36,734 nt of DNA from Bacteroidota bacterium (lineage in GTDB: Bacteria; Bacteroidota; Bacteroidia; Bacteroidales; F082): positions 1 to 36,734 of the forward strand of contig JAJRQZ010000051.1 of assembly GCA_024279935.1 (NCBI GenBank), given 5' to 3'. Position numbers and translations under genes: made by a program. The notes under the pieces were generated by a model that saw only the letters and a list, made by a program, of their open reading frames with translations, was not told the origin of the DNA and made no database searches. This document shows, one piece after another, positions 16,770 to 25,061 of this stretch (position 1 is the stretch's first letter; the number at the start of each line of letters is the position of its first letter).

Positions 16770-17396
16770 TTATTTCTTTTTCTTGTCCTCAAGGAGCTTC
16801 CTTTTTATCTCTGTAAATTCGTTGTTGTAGGGGTCGCGCCTTATAAGTTCCCTGATATATCTAATCGACTTTTTTTTCTGCTCTTTTTCAAGAGCCTTTT
16901 CAAGCTTTTCTTTAAAATAGCTATCGCTTTTACACGTATAACCCGTGAGTTCAACCTGATAAACAATCATGGCATCGGCTGAGTTGGTCTCGGTCTCGTT
17001 TATGGTAAACTGAATAGGCACTTCGAATTTGGTATATTTATCATCCTCGCATTTGTTCCAGTGCCCAACGGTTTTATTTAAAAATTTCTGGATTTGCGCC
17101 TCGATTCCCCACCTGAGGGGATTAGTGATTCGCAGGTTTTTAATTGTGCCTTCGCAATCAACATCGAAACGGACGATCAGTATTCCCACAACACAATTTT
17201 TCTGTGCAGCCTCCGGATACTCCACTGTTTTCCAAAACAACCTCTCGAACGAATAGTAACCTCCTCTGAAACGGTAATCCAGCAATTGCTTCAGGTTCGC
17301 CTTACGACTCTTGGCCGGAGTGCTTTCTGCTTGCCCAAACAACTGATTGCCAACAAATAATAAACTAAAAAAGATAATAAGGATATTCTTGTGCAT
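16770..17396 (-). CDS. Secreted protein with TonB C-terminal-like domain
   Basis: The 208-residue product begins with a signal peptide (MHKNILIIFFSLLFVGNQLFGQ, cleavage near residue 22). At about residues 59-120 it has a TonB-C-like fold: YPEAAQKNCVVGILIVRFDVDCEGT, then KNLRITNP. No N-terminal membrane anchor or Pro-rich periplasmic bridge is present, so it is not a classical TonB. Related stand-alone domains are common in Bacteroidetes. The C-terminal 45 residues are highly charged and end in a lysine run. It sits between the PAP2 and MerR genes on the same strand. Confidence 0.7.
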   Translation of the reverse strand: MHKNILIIFFSLLFVGNQLFGQAESTPAKSRKANLKQLLDYRFRGGYYSFERLFWKTVEYPEAAQKNCVVGILIVRFDVDCEGTIKNLRITNPLRWGIEAQIQKFLNKTVGHWNKCEDDKYTKFEVPIQFTINETETNSADAMIVYQVELTGYTCKSDSYFKEKLEKALEKEQKKKSIRYIRELIRRDPYNNEFTEIKRKLLEDKKKK

Positions 17397-17434
17397 AAAA
17401 ATAAATTTAGGGTAAAAGTATAAAAAATGCCGTT

Positions 17435-17767
17435 TTATTTATTATCGAGGATATTCTTTATTTCCTGCAGCATTTCTTTGGTTCTATGCAATGTGTTCAA
17501 AACATCAACTTTGCCAAAGGAATTCTCTTTTTCCTTTCTCTCTATATAATCCTTAGCTCCTTGAATAGTCATTCCTTTAACCTTCACCAGCTCATGTATA
17601 ATCCTAAAATTATCAATATCCCTACGGGTAAAGAGCCGCGTCCCCTTACTGCTCTTCCTTGGTTTTATTTTCTTGAACTCGCCTTCCCAATACCGTATCA
17701 GTGAAGTGTTTACATTAAACATAGCGGCAACTTCACCTATTTTATAATATACCTTTTCAGTGAGCAT
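17435..17767 (-). CDS. MerR-family transcriptional regulator
   Basis: The 110-residue protein has an N-terminal winged helix-turn-helix at about residues 5-70 (YYKIGEVAAMFNVNTSLIRYWE, then TRRDIDNFRIIHELVKVKGMTI). A coiled-coil dimerisation helix follows to the end. There is no C-terminal effector domain or metal-binding cysteine, so the inducer is unknown. It lies 12 nt downstream of the M23 peptidase stop, which suggests one operon. Its target promoters cannot be read from the sequence. Confidence 0.88.
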   Translation of the reverse strand: MLTEKVYYKIGEVAAMFNVNTSLIRYWEGEFKKIKPRKSSKGTRLFTRRDIDNFRIIHELVKVKGMTIQGAKDYIERKEKENSFGKVDVLNTLHRTKEMLQEIKNILDNK

Positions 17768-17779
17768 AACATTTGGGCA

Positions 17780-18751
17780 TTAATCGAGCGACTGGGAAGG
17801 TCGTTTTGATAAGTCAAGCAATAATTCGTATTCTTCGGGGCTTAAATCATTATAGAAATAATAAATAGGGTTGATGGCCCTTTTGTTTTTCCTTACTTCA
17901 TAATGAAGATGCGGAGCAGTGGATTTACCTGTGTTCCCAACCTCACCTATTATCTGACCTCTTTTGACCTTATCACCTTTTCTCACCAGGATTTTACTCG
18001 TGTGGGCATAAAAAGTATGATATCCATAACCGTGGTCAATCTCTATCGTATTTCCATAACCCCGCCTTGATTTTTTCGTTTTTACGACCACCCCATCACC
18101 TGTAGCGAAAATATGCGTGCCTTTAGGTGCAGAGAAATCTATCCCGGCATGAAACTTTTGAACCTTATAAATCGGATCTATCCTATAACCATAATAAGAT
18201 GCTATTCTCTTTAGGTCAGTATTGTTGACAGGTTGAATTGCAGGAAGGCTTGCCAGCATTTCCTCCTTGTTCTTGGCCATTTCGAACACCTCGTCAAACG
18301 ACTTTGACTGCACATATATCTGGCTGGCGATTTTATCCAGTTTTTTGGCAGTCTGTTCCAAAAGCTCACTATTGTCATATCCTTCAAGCGCCGCATATCT
18401 GTCGGCACCACCATAACCCGCTTGCCGGATTTCCCTGGGAATCGGCTCTGCCTCGAAGATGATTCTGTAAATATCATCATCCTTATCGGCCAGTTCGTCA
18501 AGGACAACTTGCATTTTGTTCAATCGGTCGTTCATTATTTCCGTTTGCAGCTGATATTGCGAGATCTCCCTCTTTTGCATCCTCTCCCTTGGCGATTCAA
18601 AAAACATGAAAGAAATAACGACAAGGACTATGGACAGTGCAAGGCTTGATACCAAAAATAAAGATGTACGAAATATTTTCTGCCCTTTGGAACGCTTAAG
18701 CTCCTCATAAGCAAGTGTTTTAGTGTTAAATACATACTTGGTTCTAGCCAT
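17780..18751 (-). CDS. M23-family peptidoglycan endopeptidase
   Basis: The 323-residue protein has a membrane anchor at about residues 28-50 and a coiled region of about 100 residues. A C-terminal LytM/M23 domain follows with Zn ligands HAGIDFSAP (His and Asp), the HTFYAH region and TAPHLHYEV. M23 enzymes cut peptide cross-links in the cell wall, or act as activators when degenerate; here all zinc ligands are present. The longer frame starts at 18775, but the ATG at 18751 gives MARTKYVFNTKTL, and a TAATTTTG box at 18773-18780 on the - strand lies just before it. The gene is divergent from alaS. Confidence 0.88.
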   Translation of the reverse strand: MARTKYVFNTKTLAYEELKRSKGQKIFRTSLFLVSSLALSIVLVVISFMFFESPRERMQKREISQYQLQTEIMNDRLNKMQVVLDELADKDDDIYRIIFEAEPIPREIRQAGYGGADRYAALEGYDNSELLEQTAKKLDKIASQIYVQSKSFDEVFEMAKNKEEMLASLPAIQPVNNTDLKRIASYYGYRIDPIYKVQKFHAGIDFSAPKGTHIFATGDGVVVKTKKSRRGYGNTIEIDHGYGYHTFYAHTSKILVRKGDKVKRGQIIGEVGNTGKSTAPHLHYEVRKNKRAINPIYYFYNDLSPEEYELLLDLSKRPSQSLD

Positions 18752-18772
18752 AAGAATTTGTTTCGATGGACG

Positions 18773-18799
18773 CAAAATTAATTAATTCGAGTAAATTTG
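18773..18799. promoter_or_regulatory. Divergent -7 boxes for the M23 gene and alaS
   Basis: On the - strand TAATTTTG at 18773-18780 lies 21 nt before the M23 start. On the + strand TAAATTTG at 18792-18799 lies 50 nt before alaS. Both fit TAnnTTTG, but -33 elements are not clear. Confidence 0.33.
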
Positions 18800-18849
18800 C
18801 ACCCTTAAATTAATTTAATTATAAACATTTTAATGTTAACTGGCTGAAA

Positions 18850-21486
18850 ATGACTTCATCAGAGATAAGAAAAGCCTTTCTCGATTTCTTTGAATCGAAA
18901 GAGCACACCATAGTGGACTCGGCTCCTATGGTAGTAAAGAACGACCCTACGCTAATGTTCACCAATGCCGGGATGAACCAGTTTAAAGATTTGTTCCTCG
19001 GCAATGCACCTATCAAGAACCCGCGCGTGAGCGACACTCAAAAATGCTTGAGGGTTTCAGGAAAGCATAACGACCTCGAAGAAGTCGGGCACGACACTTA
19101 TCATCATACTATGTTCGAGATGCTGGGCAATTGGTCGTTTGGTGATTATTTTAAGAAAGAAGCAATAAAATGGGCTTGGGAATTTCTTACCGAAGTGCTT
19201 AAGATAGACAAAAGCAGTTTATATGTTACCGTATTTGAAGGTGATGAAAACGACAATCTTGAAATCGACAGAGAAGCATTGTCGAATTGGAAAAAAATAA
19301 TTCCCGAAGATCAAATACTTTTCTGGTCGAAAAAGGATAATTTTTGGGAAATGGGCGACACCGGCCCATGTGGCCCCTGTTCCGAGATCCATGTTGATAT
19401 ACGCTCCTTGGCCGAAAAAGAAAAACTTGACGGAAGAGAACTTGTCAACAAGGACCACCCTCAGGTTATAGAGGTCTGGAACCTTGTTTTTATCCAGTTT
19501 AACAGGCTTGCTAATGGCCGGCTCGAGAACTTGAGCGCGAAACATGTTGACACGGGCATGGGCTTCGAACGGTTGTGCATGGTAATGCAAGGCGTCCAAT
19601 CGAATTACGATACTGATGTTTTTACCCCCTTGATAAGCAAGATTGCCGAAAATGCCGGAATCGCTTATGGCAATAACGAAGACAAAGATATAGCCATGAG
19701 GGTTATTTCCGATCACCTTAGAGCGGTGGCATTTGCTATTGCCGACGGACAACTTCCATCGAATACGGGGGCGGGATATGTCATCAGGCGGATCTTGCGT
19801 CGTGCCGTTCGTTACGGTTACACATTCCTGGATATCGACACGCCATTTTTAACAAAAATACTTCCTGTCCTGAATAATATGATGGGCGACACCTTTCCCG
19901 AATTGCTAAAACAAAACGATATAATAGAAAAGGTAATCCTTGAGGAAGAAACTTCGTTCCTGCGCACCTTGGCTCAAGGAATCAAGAGGTTCGAGAGTTA
20001 TCTCAAATCATCGAAAGATAAAAATATTGATGGCGGCTTTGCTTTTGAATTATTCGATACCTTTGGTTTCCCCATAGACCTGACACAACTGATGGCCCGG
20101 GAAAAAGGCTATACCGTGGATATGGACGGCTTTGCCGCAGGACTGCAAGCCCAACAACTCAGGTCGCGGACAGCAGCTGCCGTTGATGCCGGGGATTGGG
20201 TTGAAGTTGCTGACACACAGGAGGAAACTATATTTGTAGGCTATAGCGAACTGCAAGCGAAAACCCGTATTCGGAAATACAGGGTGGTAAGGGCAAAAAA
20301 AAGAAAAGCTTACGAGATAGTTTTAACAAAGACGCCTTTTTATGCCGAAGCGGGAGGCCAAGTGGGCGACAGCGGCAAGCTCGTTTCCGAAACCGGGACG
20401 ATAGATATTTTTGATACCAAAAAGGAAAATAACCTTTGGGTACATTTCGCCAATACATTGCCTAAAGATATCTCAAAGGAATTTATTGCCAAAGTAAATA
20501 CGGAAAAACGATCGGCAACGGCCAAAAACCATAGTGCCACTCACCTCCTGCAAGCCGCATTAGCAAAGGTATTGGGACCCCATATCGAACAAAAAGGCTC
20601 GCTGGTGAACCCTGAGCGGCTTCGCTTCGACTTCTCCCATTTCTCAAAACTATCGGACGACGAGCTAAAATCAATTGAAAACATCGTAAATGAGAAGATC
20701 AGGGAAAATATCCCTGCCGACATAAAAATCAATGTCCCCATTGATAAAGCCATTGAATCAGGTGCGACTGCGTTGTTCGGCGAAAAGTATGGCGATAAGG
20801 CCAGGGTAGTAACTTTCAGCCCGGATTATTCCGTTGAGCTTTGTGGGGGCACACACGTTAAGGCAAGCGGCGAGATTGGCCTGATGAAAATCATCTCGGA
20901 AGGCGGAATTGCCGCCGGCATTAGAAGAATAGAAGCCGTTACGGGCGAAACGGCCATCAAACTGATCCATGAGAAGTTTGATGCCTTGAAAGAGATTGGC
21001 AAGGTATTGAAAAACCAAGCCGATATTGTTTCAGCAGTATCAAAGCTGATGGATCAAAATAATAAAATGCATAAGCAGCTCGAAAAACTGCAAAAGGAAA
21101 AAGCCCTGAGCATTAGCAAGGACCTGGCAAATTCCGGTGAAGAAATTAAGGGGATAAAAATAATTACCGCTAAAATCGATGCTGATGCCGGCCAGGTCAA
21201 ATCCATTGCCCACGACCTGAGAAGCTCGCGAAACAATATCATGGTGGTAATTGCCACGGCATCAACCAACAAAGTTAGCTTGGTAGTTGCCTTAAGTGAT
21301 GATCTTGTTGAGAAAGGCAATTTAAAAGCCGGCGACATTATTAAAAAAATCGCACCCCTGATAAAAGGGGGGGGGGAGGCCAGGCCCACCTTGCCATTGC
21401 AGGCGGAAAAGACGAATCGGGAATCGAGGCCGCCTTTGCCGCTGCCAAGAAGTTTCTTTAAATCGGAAATTGTAAATCTTTACTAA
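18850..21486 (+). CDS. alaS: Alanyl-tRNA synthetase, frameshifted at the C-terminus
   Basis: AlaRS charges tRNA-Ala and edits mischarged Ser/Gly. Visible in order are the class II catalytic core (FTNAGMNQFKD, HHTMFEMLGNWSFGDYF), the editing domain with NHSATHLLQAAL and CGGTHVKASGEIG, and a C-terminal DHHA1 domain. At 21367-21376 lies a run of ten G. As read, the frame then continues as 36 unfamiliar residues to 21486. With one more G (or two fewer) the frame gives the expected GGGQAHLAIAGGKDESG and AFAAAKKFL end, stopping at 21459-21461 (870 residues). So the true stop is probably 21461, and the run carries an indel or a sequence error. Confidence 0.92.
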   Translation: MTSSEIRKAFLDFFESKEHTIVDSAPMVVKNDPTLMFTNAGMNQFKDLFLGNAPIKNPRVSDTQKCLRVSGKHNDLEEVGHDTYHHTMFEMLGNWSFGDYFKKEAIKWAWEFLTEVLKIDKSSLYVTVFEGDENDNLEIDREALSNWKKIIPEDQILFWSKKDNFWEMGDTGPCGPCSEIHVDIRSLAEKEKLDGRELVNKDHPQVIEVWNLVFIQFNRLANGRLENLSAKHVDTGMGFERLCMVMQGVQSNYDTDVFTPLISKIAENAGIAYGNNEDKDIAMRVISDHLRAVAFAIADGQLPSNTGAGYVIRRILRRAVRYGYTFLDIDTPFLTKILPVLNNMMGDTFPELLKQNDIIEKVILEEETSFLRTLAQGIKRFESYLKSSKDKNIDGGFAFELFDTFGFPIDLTQLMAREKGYTVDMDGFAAGLQAQQLRSRTAAAVDAGDWVEVADTQEETIFVGYSELQAKTRIRKYRVVRAKKRKAYEIVLTKTPFYAEAGGQVGDSGKLVSETGTIDIFDTKKENNLWVHFANTLPKDISKEFIAKVNTEKRSATAKNHSATHLLQAALAKVLGPHIEQKGSLVNPERLRFDFSHFSKLSDDELKSIENIVNEKIRENIPADIKINVPIDKAIESGATALFGEKYGDKARVVTFSPDYSVELCGGTHVKASGEIGLMKIISEGGIAAGIRRIEAVTGETAIKLIHEKFDALKEIGKVLKNQADIVSAVSKLMDQNNKMHKQLEKLQKEKALSISKDLANSGEEIKGIKIITAKIDADAGQVKSIAHDLRSSRNNIMVVIATASTNKVSLVVALSDDLVEKGNLKAGDIIKKIAPLIKGGGEARPTLPLQAEKTNRESRPPLPLPRSFFKSEIVNLY

Positions 21487-21543
21487 AGACAAGCATGACA
21501 GATGTTTGTTATTTATTTGACCGACAACTAATTACGAACACAG

Positions 21544-21593
21544 TACCTTTGTTGATAAAAAAATAATTTTTTTTAATGCTTGCACTAGCTTTG
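21544..21593 (+). promoter_or_regulatory. Candidate -7 boxes before the TPR gene
   Basis: TACCTTTG at 21544-21551 and TAGCTTTG at 21586-21593 both fit TAnnTTTG. The first has TTTG at 21516-21519, with a 24-nt spacer that is somewhat long. An imperfect hairpin near 21614-21634 lies in the leader. Confidence 0.3.
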
Positions 21594-21643
21594 CTGATAA
21601 TCTTTTATAAATTTACACAATGCATCATTGTAAATATTTATTT

Positions 21644-22858
21644 ATGAAGAACTTTAGTTTCGCAACTATAAAATCCATATTGGTTCCGTTATATTTTTTG
21701 GTTACAGCCACCATAGTTCCCGCTCAGGAAGAATACACACATCTTGAAGATGAGATAGACTTCTCAACCGTAAGTCCTCCGCTCAGCAGGCTCGACAGGG
21801 TTAAGGGTTGGGCACTTCAAGACAATGGGGCATGGATGTCGGAAATCAACAGAATCCCCCTTTCTTTTGAAAACAAGACCAAACCTCGTACACCGAAAGA
21901 AAAACTGGGCCAATCGAATATCATCGAGCTTCAGCTGCGAAGGGTAATGGTGGGGAAAGACCAATATATTGCCTTTATTCATTTTTACAAAGACGGCCAA
22001 TACGAGTTTCCCATACTTCAGGAAGACTGGACAGGCTTCAAGTCCTTCGATTTTTATATTTTTAAAGGCGAGAAACTAGCCGAGATCCTACCCGACGACT
22101 TTGAGTACAATACTCAATGGGGAGTAAACCTGGATGCTTTTGCGCGCGGCACAATCAGGAATTACGTTGAAGATGACGGTATAGTGGAAGACGAGATCAA
22201 GAAAGCCGTTATTGCCGTCGAAAAAGGTGAGATCGTAAACAACTGGAACCTTGTCTGGGGTATCCATGCCATTAAAAACGGAGAAGACGAGGTGTTCAGG
22301 TTTAATATAGTGAAAACCTTTCGCAAGGAATACCTTGTTGATTACTACACGAATAACGAAACCTGGGAACTTAACATCAGCAGGTCCTTCTGGGAACTCA
22401 GGGCCAATAGCTTCAAGTCGTTTATCCGCGACGCACAGGAATACCTTGTCGATATTGACGAAGGCCTGGTGCCAATTGCACACGACAGCTCTTATCAAAA
22501 CTATTATAATTGGGGGGTTGTAAGGTATCAGATGGGCGATTACACAAATGCCATAAGATATTTCAAAAAAGCCGTTGACCAAAATCCCGAGACCGACGAC
22601 TTTATGATATATTCCTTCAGGGGCAACGCCTATAGCAAAAAAGAAATGTATAACGACGCCATTAGTGATTTCGACAAAGCTTTATCGCTTCAGCCAAAGG
22701 ACTTAATGGACTATTCAAACTGGGTCAGGAATTATTTCAACAGGGGCGTGTCCAAGTTTTATCTTGACGACTTGAACGGAGCCTGCAAAGATTGGAACAA
22801 AGCCTTGGAACTAGGTTTTGGCCAGGCGCACGATTATGTTATGGAATATTGCGAATAA
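21644..22858 (+). CDS. Exported TPR-repeat protein
   Basis: From the ATG at 21644 the product has 404 residues and a signal peptide (MKNFSFATIKSILVPLYFLV, cleavage near residue 28). A longer start at 21620 would add eight residues before it and is less likely. The first 270 residues form a domain I do not recognise, with SRLDRVKGWALQDNGAWMSE and repeated aromatic-rich strands. The C-terminal third holds about three TPR units (YYNWGVVRYQMGDYTNAIRYFKKA, the SFRGNAYSKKEMYNDAISDFDKAL unit, and a third ending GACKDWNKALELG). It lies 11 nt before the barrel-SPOR gene, so they are likely co-translated. TPRs suggest a periplasmic scaffold for the neighbouring outer-membrane proteins. Confidence 0.78.
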   Translation: MKNFSFATIKSILVPLYFLVTATIVPAQEEYTHLEDEIDFSTVSPPLSRLDRVKGWALQDNGAWMSEINRIPLSFENKTKPRTPKEKLGQSNIIELQLRRVMVGKDQYIAFIHFYKDGQYEFPILQEDWTGFKSFDFYIFKGEKLAEILPDDFEYNTQWGVNLDAFARGTIRNYVEDDGIVEDEIKKAVIAVEKGEIVNNWNLVWGIHAIKNGEDEVFRFNIVKTFRKEYLVDYYTNNETWELNISRSFWELRANSFKSFIRDAQEYLVDIDEGLVPIAHDSSYQNYYNWGVVRYQMGDYTNAIRYFKKAVDQNPETDDFMIYSFRGNAYSKKEMYNDAISDFDKALSLQPKDLMDYSNWVRNYFNRGVSKFYLDDLNGACKDWNKALELGFGQAHDYVMEYCE

Positions 22859-22869
22859 TAAGAAACTTG

Positions 22870-24111
22870 ATGATTAAAAACATATCCCTTTTCTTTTTAG
22901 CTAGCTTGATACTAAGTAGTTTTACCTTTGCTCAAAAGACAAATAATTCATCGAAAGGATTTGCCGGCAATCTTGAGATAAACTATTCGCTGGGGTTTAG
23001 CCAGTTTTACGGCGATGCAAGCAGCTCGGGTTTTTTCAAGAAACTCTCCGGCGAAACAGGATTTGCCCAAAGCATTGGCGTCAAAAAACATTTCTCGCCT
23101 GTTTTTGCAGTCGGGCTAAATGGCTATTACGGTTGTGTGGAAAGCCATAAAACACTTAACGGCTCGGGTGCTGCCGTCGATTTTTCATTATTGGGAAATT
23201 ACGGCGACATAAACCTGAGGGCTTATGTTGATTTCAATAACTTGTTCTGGGGAAGGGATTATAAAAGGAAACTAAGCGCATTTGGCTGGCTAGGAATCGG
23301 TTATGGCTTTTGGTCAACCGGCTTAACCGACAATACGACAGGTGATTACCGCGAGATAGGAAACACCGTGGCTGGCAGTACCGGCGGCGAAACCTATAAG
23401 AAAAGCGGCGCCGTAGTCCCCCTGGGGCTAGGGATCAATTATCGCATCAGCCCCAAATGGGCAGTAAACGCCGTAGGTGATTTCAGGACCGTATTGAACG
23501 ATGATGTTGATATCTGGCGCGGCGGCTTCAAATACGACCAATTGTTCTTTATGGGCGTTGGAATTTCATACTATATAAATCCCGGTTTTGGCAAACGCAA
23601 GGCCAAAGTCAAGAAAAGGGCTCCCAGGCAAACATCTTACGAGGAAAAAGACAAAAAAGAAGATGAGGAGCCAATTACAAAGCCAAAACCGGAAACAGCA
23701 AGCCCCAGGAAAAAAGTCATAGGTGAAATACCAATTTACGATATGGATTATAAAGCCTCCAACCAGGCTAAGATCAACATTAAGAAATCCGTCAGGCCTG
23801 CCCCGGATGCACTCTTGATCGTACCGGCAAAAAAAGCAAATGTCAATGGCATTGTTTACCGCGTGCAAATACTTGCTAAATCAAAGAAACTTAACAACAT
23901 TAGTTATTTAAGGAACAAATATAATTTGAGCGGCGACATTTATGAAGTATTTCAAGATGGCGTTTACCGCTATTCTTCCGGCGAGTTCACAAGCTATCAG
24001 GATGCCGTGAACCACAGACGCTTGCTGAAAAACAAAGGTATCACCGACGCCTTTGTTGTAGTTTATAAAGATGGGAGACGAATCCCGTTGAGCAAGGAAC
24101 TGAAGAGGTAA
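22870..24111 (+). CDS. Outer-membrane beta-barrel protein with C-terminal SPOR-like domain
   Basis: The 413-residue product starts at the ATG at 22870, with a signal peptide ending near SSFTFAQ. Residues about 25-240 are an 8-strand-like outer-membrane barrel, with alternating hydrophobic and aromatic residues. A Lys/Glu/Pro-rich linker follows at about 240-300. Residues 325-400 resemble a SPOR domain (VYRVQILAKSKKL, then VYRYSSGEFTSYQDAVNHRR). SPOR domains bind denuded peptidoglycan glycans, so this protein could tie the outer membrane to the wall. The barrel is paralogous to the next gene (shared GIGYGFW/GIGYAIW and KYDQLF/KFDQLF). The SPOR call rests on motif shape only. Confidence 0.75.
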   Translation: MIKNISLFFLASLILSSFTFAQKTNNSSKGFAGNLEINYSLGFSQFYGDASSSGFFKKLSGETGFAQSIGVKKHFSPVFAVGLNGYYGCVESHKTLNGSGAAVDFSLLGNYGDINLRAYVDFNNLFWGRDYKRKLSAFGWLGIGYGFWSTGLTDNTTGDYREIGNTVAGSTGGETYKKSGAVVPLGLGINYRISPKWAVNAVGDFRTVLNDDVDIWRGGFKYDQLFFMGVGISYYINPGFGKRKAKVKKRAPRQTSYEEKDKKEDEEPITKPKPETASPRKKVIGEIPIYDMDYKASNQAKINIKKSVRPAPDALLIVPAKKANVNGIVYRVQILAKSKKLNNISYLRNKYNLSGDIYEVFQDGVYRYSSGEFTSYQDAVNHRRLLKNKGITDAFVVVYKDGRRIPLSKELKR

Positions 24112-24136
24112 AACGCAGGTGTTTACTTAAATAAAC

Positions 24137-24167
24137 TTGACAACTCCCTGTAAATAAACTATATTTG
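24137..24167 (+). promoter_or_regulatory. Strong candidate promoter for the second barrel gene
   Basis: TTG at 24137-24139 (preceded by C) and TATATTTG at 24160-24167 are separated by 20 nt, matching the Bacteroidetes -33 TTTG / -7 TAnnTTTG pattern. It lies between the two barrel genes, so the second may be transcribed independently. Confidence 0.5.
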
Positions 24168-24263
24168 CCCCTAATTATTAACAATTAATTGGTATTAACT
24201 ACTTAAACACAATGAGTTTTTTTATCAATACGATTGTACATTTACAAACAAAGCAGGAATAGC

Positions 24264-25061
24264 ATGACTTATAAAAAGAGCCGTCTAGGGTTTTTATTGC
24301 TGATGCTGATAGTGTTCAGCAACAGTTGGTTATTTCCACAGTCTTTTCTAGAAAACGAAACACAATTTGCCGACTGCTGGGGACTTAGCCTATATGTCGG
24401 CAAAACTCAATATTATGGCGATGTTAGCCATGACGACAAATGGGAAAAGCTTCGTGCCGAGGCGAAACTTTCCGCGGGCATAGCGATATCGAAAAAAGTA
24501 AATTCGTATTTCAGCCTTAGGGCAGATTTGTTTTTATCGAGGCTACGAAGCAAAAAAGGGGCAAACAACAAAGCATTCCCGGTTGAATATTATCTTGCAG
24601 GGGAGTATATGGATTTTTCCATCTTACCTTCGATTGACATCGTGGATCTGGTCTCTATTAATCGTGCAGACAAAAAGTTTTCCGCAGTTTACTATCTGGG
24701 TATTGGATATGCGATCTGGAACAGCGGTTACCAGCACGCAAACACAACTCCTCCGGAAGAATCGGCAAGCAGCAATGTTGATGCCAAGACTTTCAATAGC
24801 GGCATAGTAATTCCCATGGGATTGACATTGGATTATAGGGTCTCACAAAAGTTCTCGGTTTTTATCGACGGGCAGATGCGCACGATAACAAATGACAAAC
24901 TCGACAATTGGGTTGACGGATGGAAATTCGACCAACTCTTCGTGGGCAGCATAGGCATGCAGTATCATTTCAACATTGCACGTTATGTTGGCCCTAAGCT
25001 TGTAAAACGAACAAAACGGAACAAGGATTATATGAAAGTTATATATGGTTGCAGGTTTTAA
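24264..25061 (+). CDS. Outer-membrane beta-barrel protein (paralogue of 22870 barrel)
   Basis: The 265-residue product from ATG 24264 has a signal peptide (LGFLLLMLIVFSNSWLFPQ). A barrel domain follows that aligns with the N-terminal barrel of the preceding gene: YYGDVSH against FYGDASS, LGIGYAIWNSG against LGIGYGFWSTG, and WKFDQLFVGSIGMQYHFN against FKYDQLFFMGVGISYYIN. It lacks the linker and SPOR part and ends with a short basic tail (KRTKRNKDYMK). Tandem duplication followed by loss or gain of the SPOR domain is the likely history. Its stop overlaps that of the convergent lipoprotein gene by 4 nt. Confidence 0.75.
   Translation: MTYKKSRLGFLLLMLIVFSNSWLFPQSFLENETQFADCWGLSLYVGKTQYYGDVSHDDKWEKLRAEAKLSAGIAISKKVNSYFSLRADLFLSRLRSKKGANNKAFPVEYYLAGEYMDFSILPSIDIVDLVSINRADKKFSAVYYLGIGYAIWNSGYQHANTTPPEESASSNVDAKTFNSGIVIPMGLTLDYRVSQKFSVFIDGQMRTITNDKLDNWVDGWKFDQLFVGSIGMQYHFNIARYVGPKLVKRTKRNKDYMKVIYGCRF

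Noticed and set aside
21367-21376. Programmed frameshift in alaS
   Set aside because: There is no known programmed frameshift in alaS. The simple explanation is an indel or error in a ten-G run, especially as surE shows a similar lost G.
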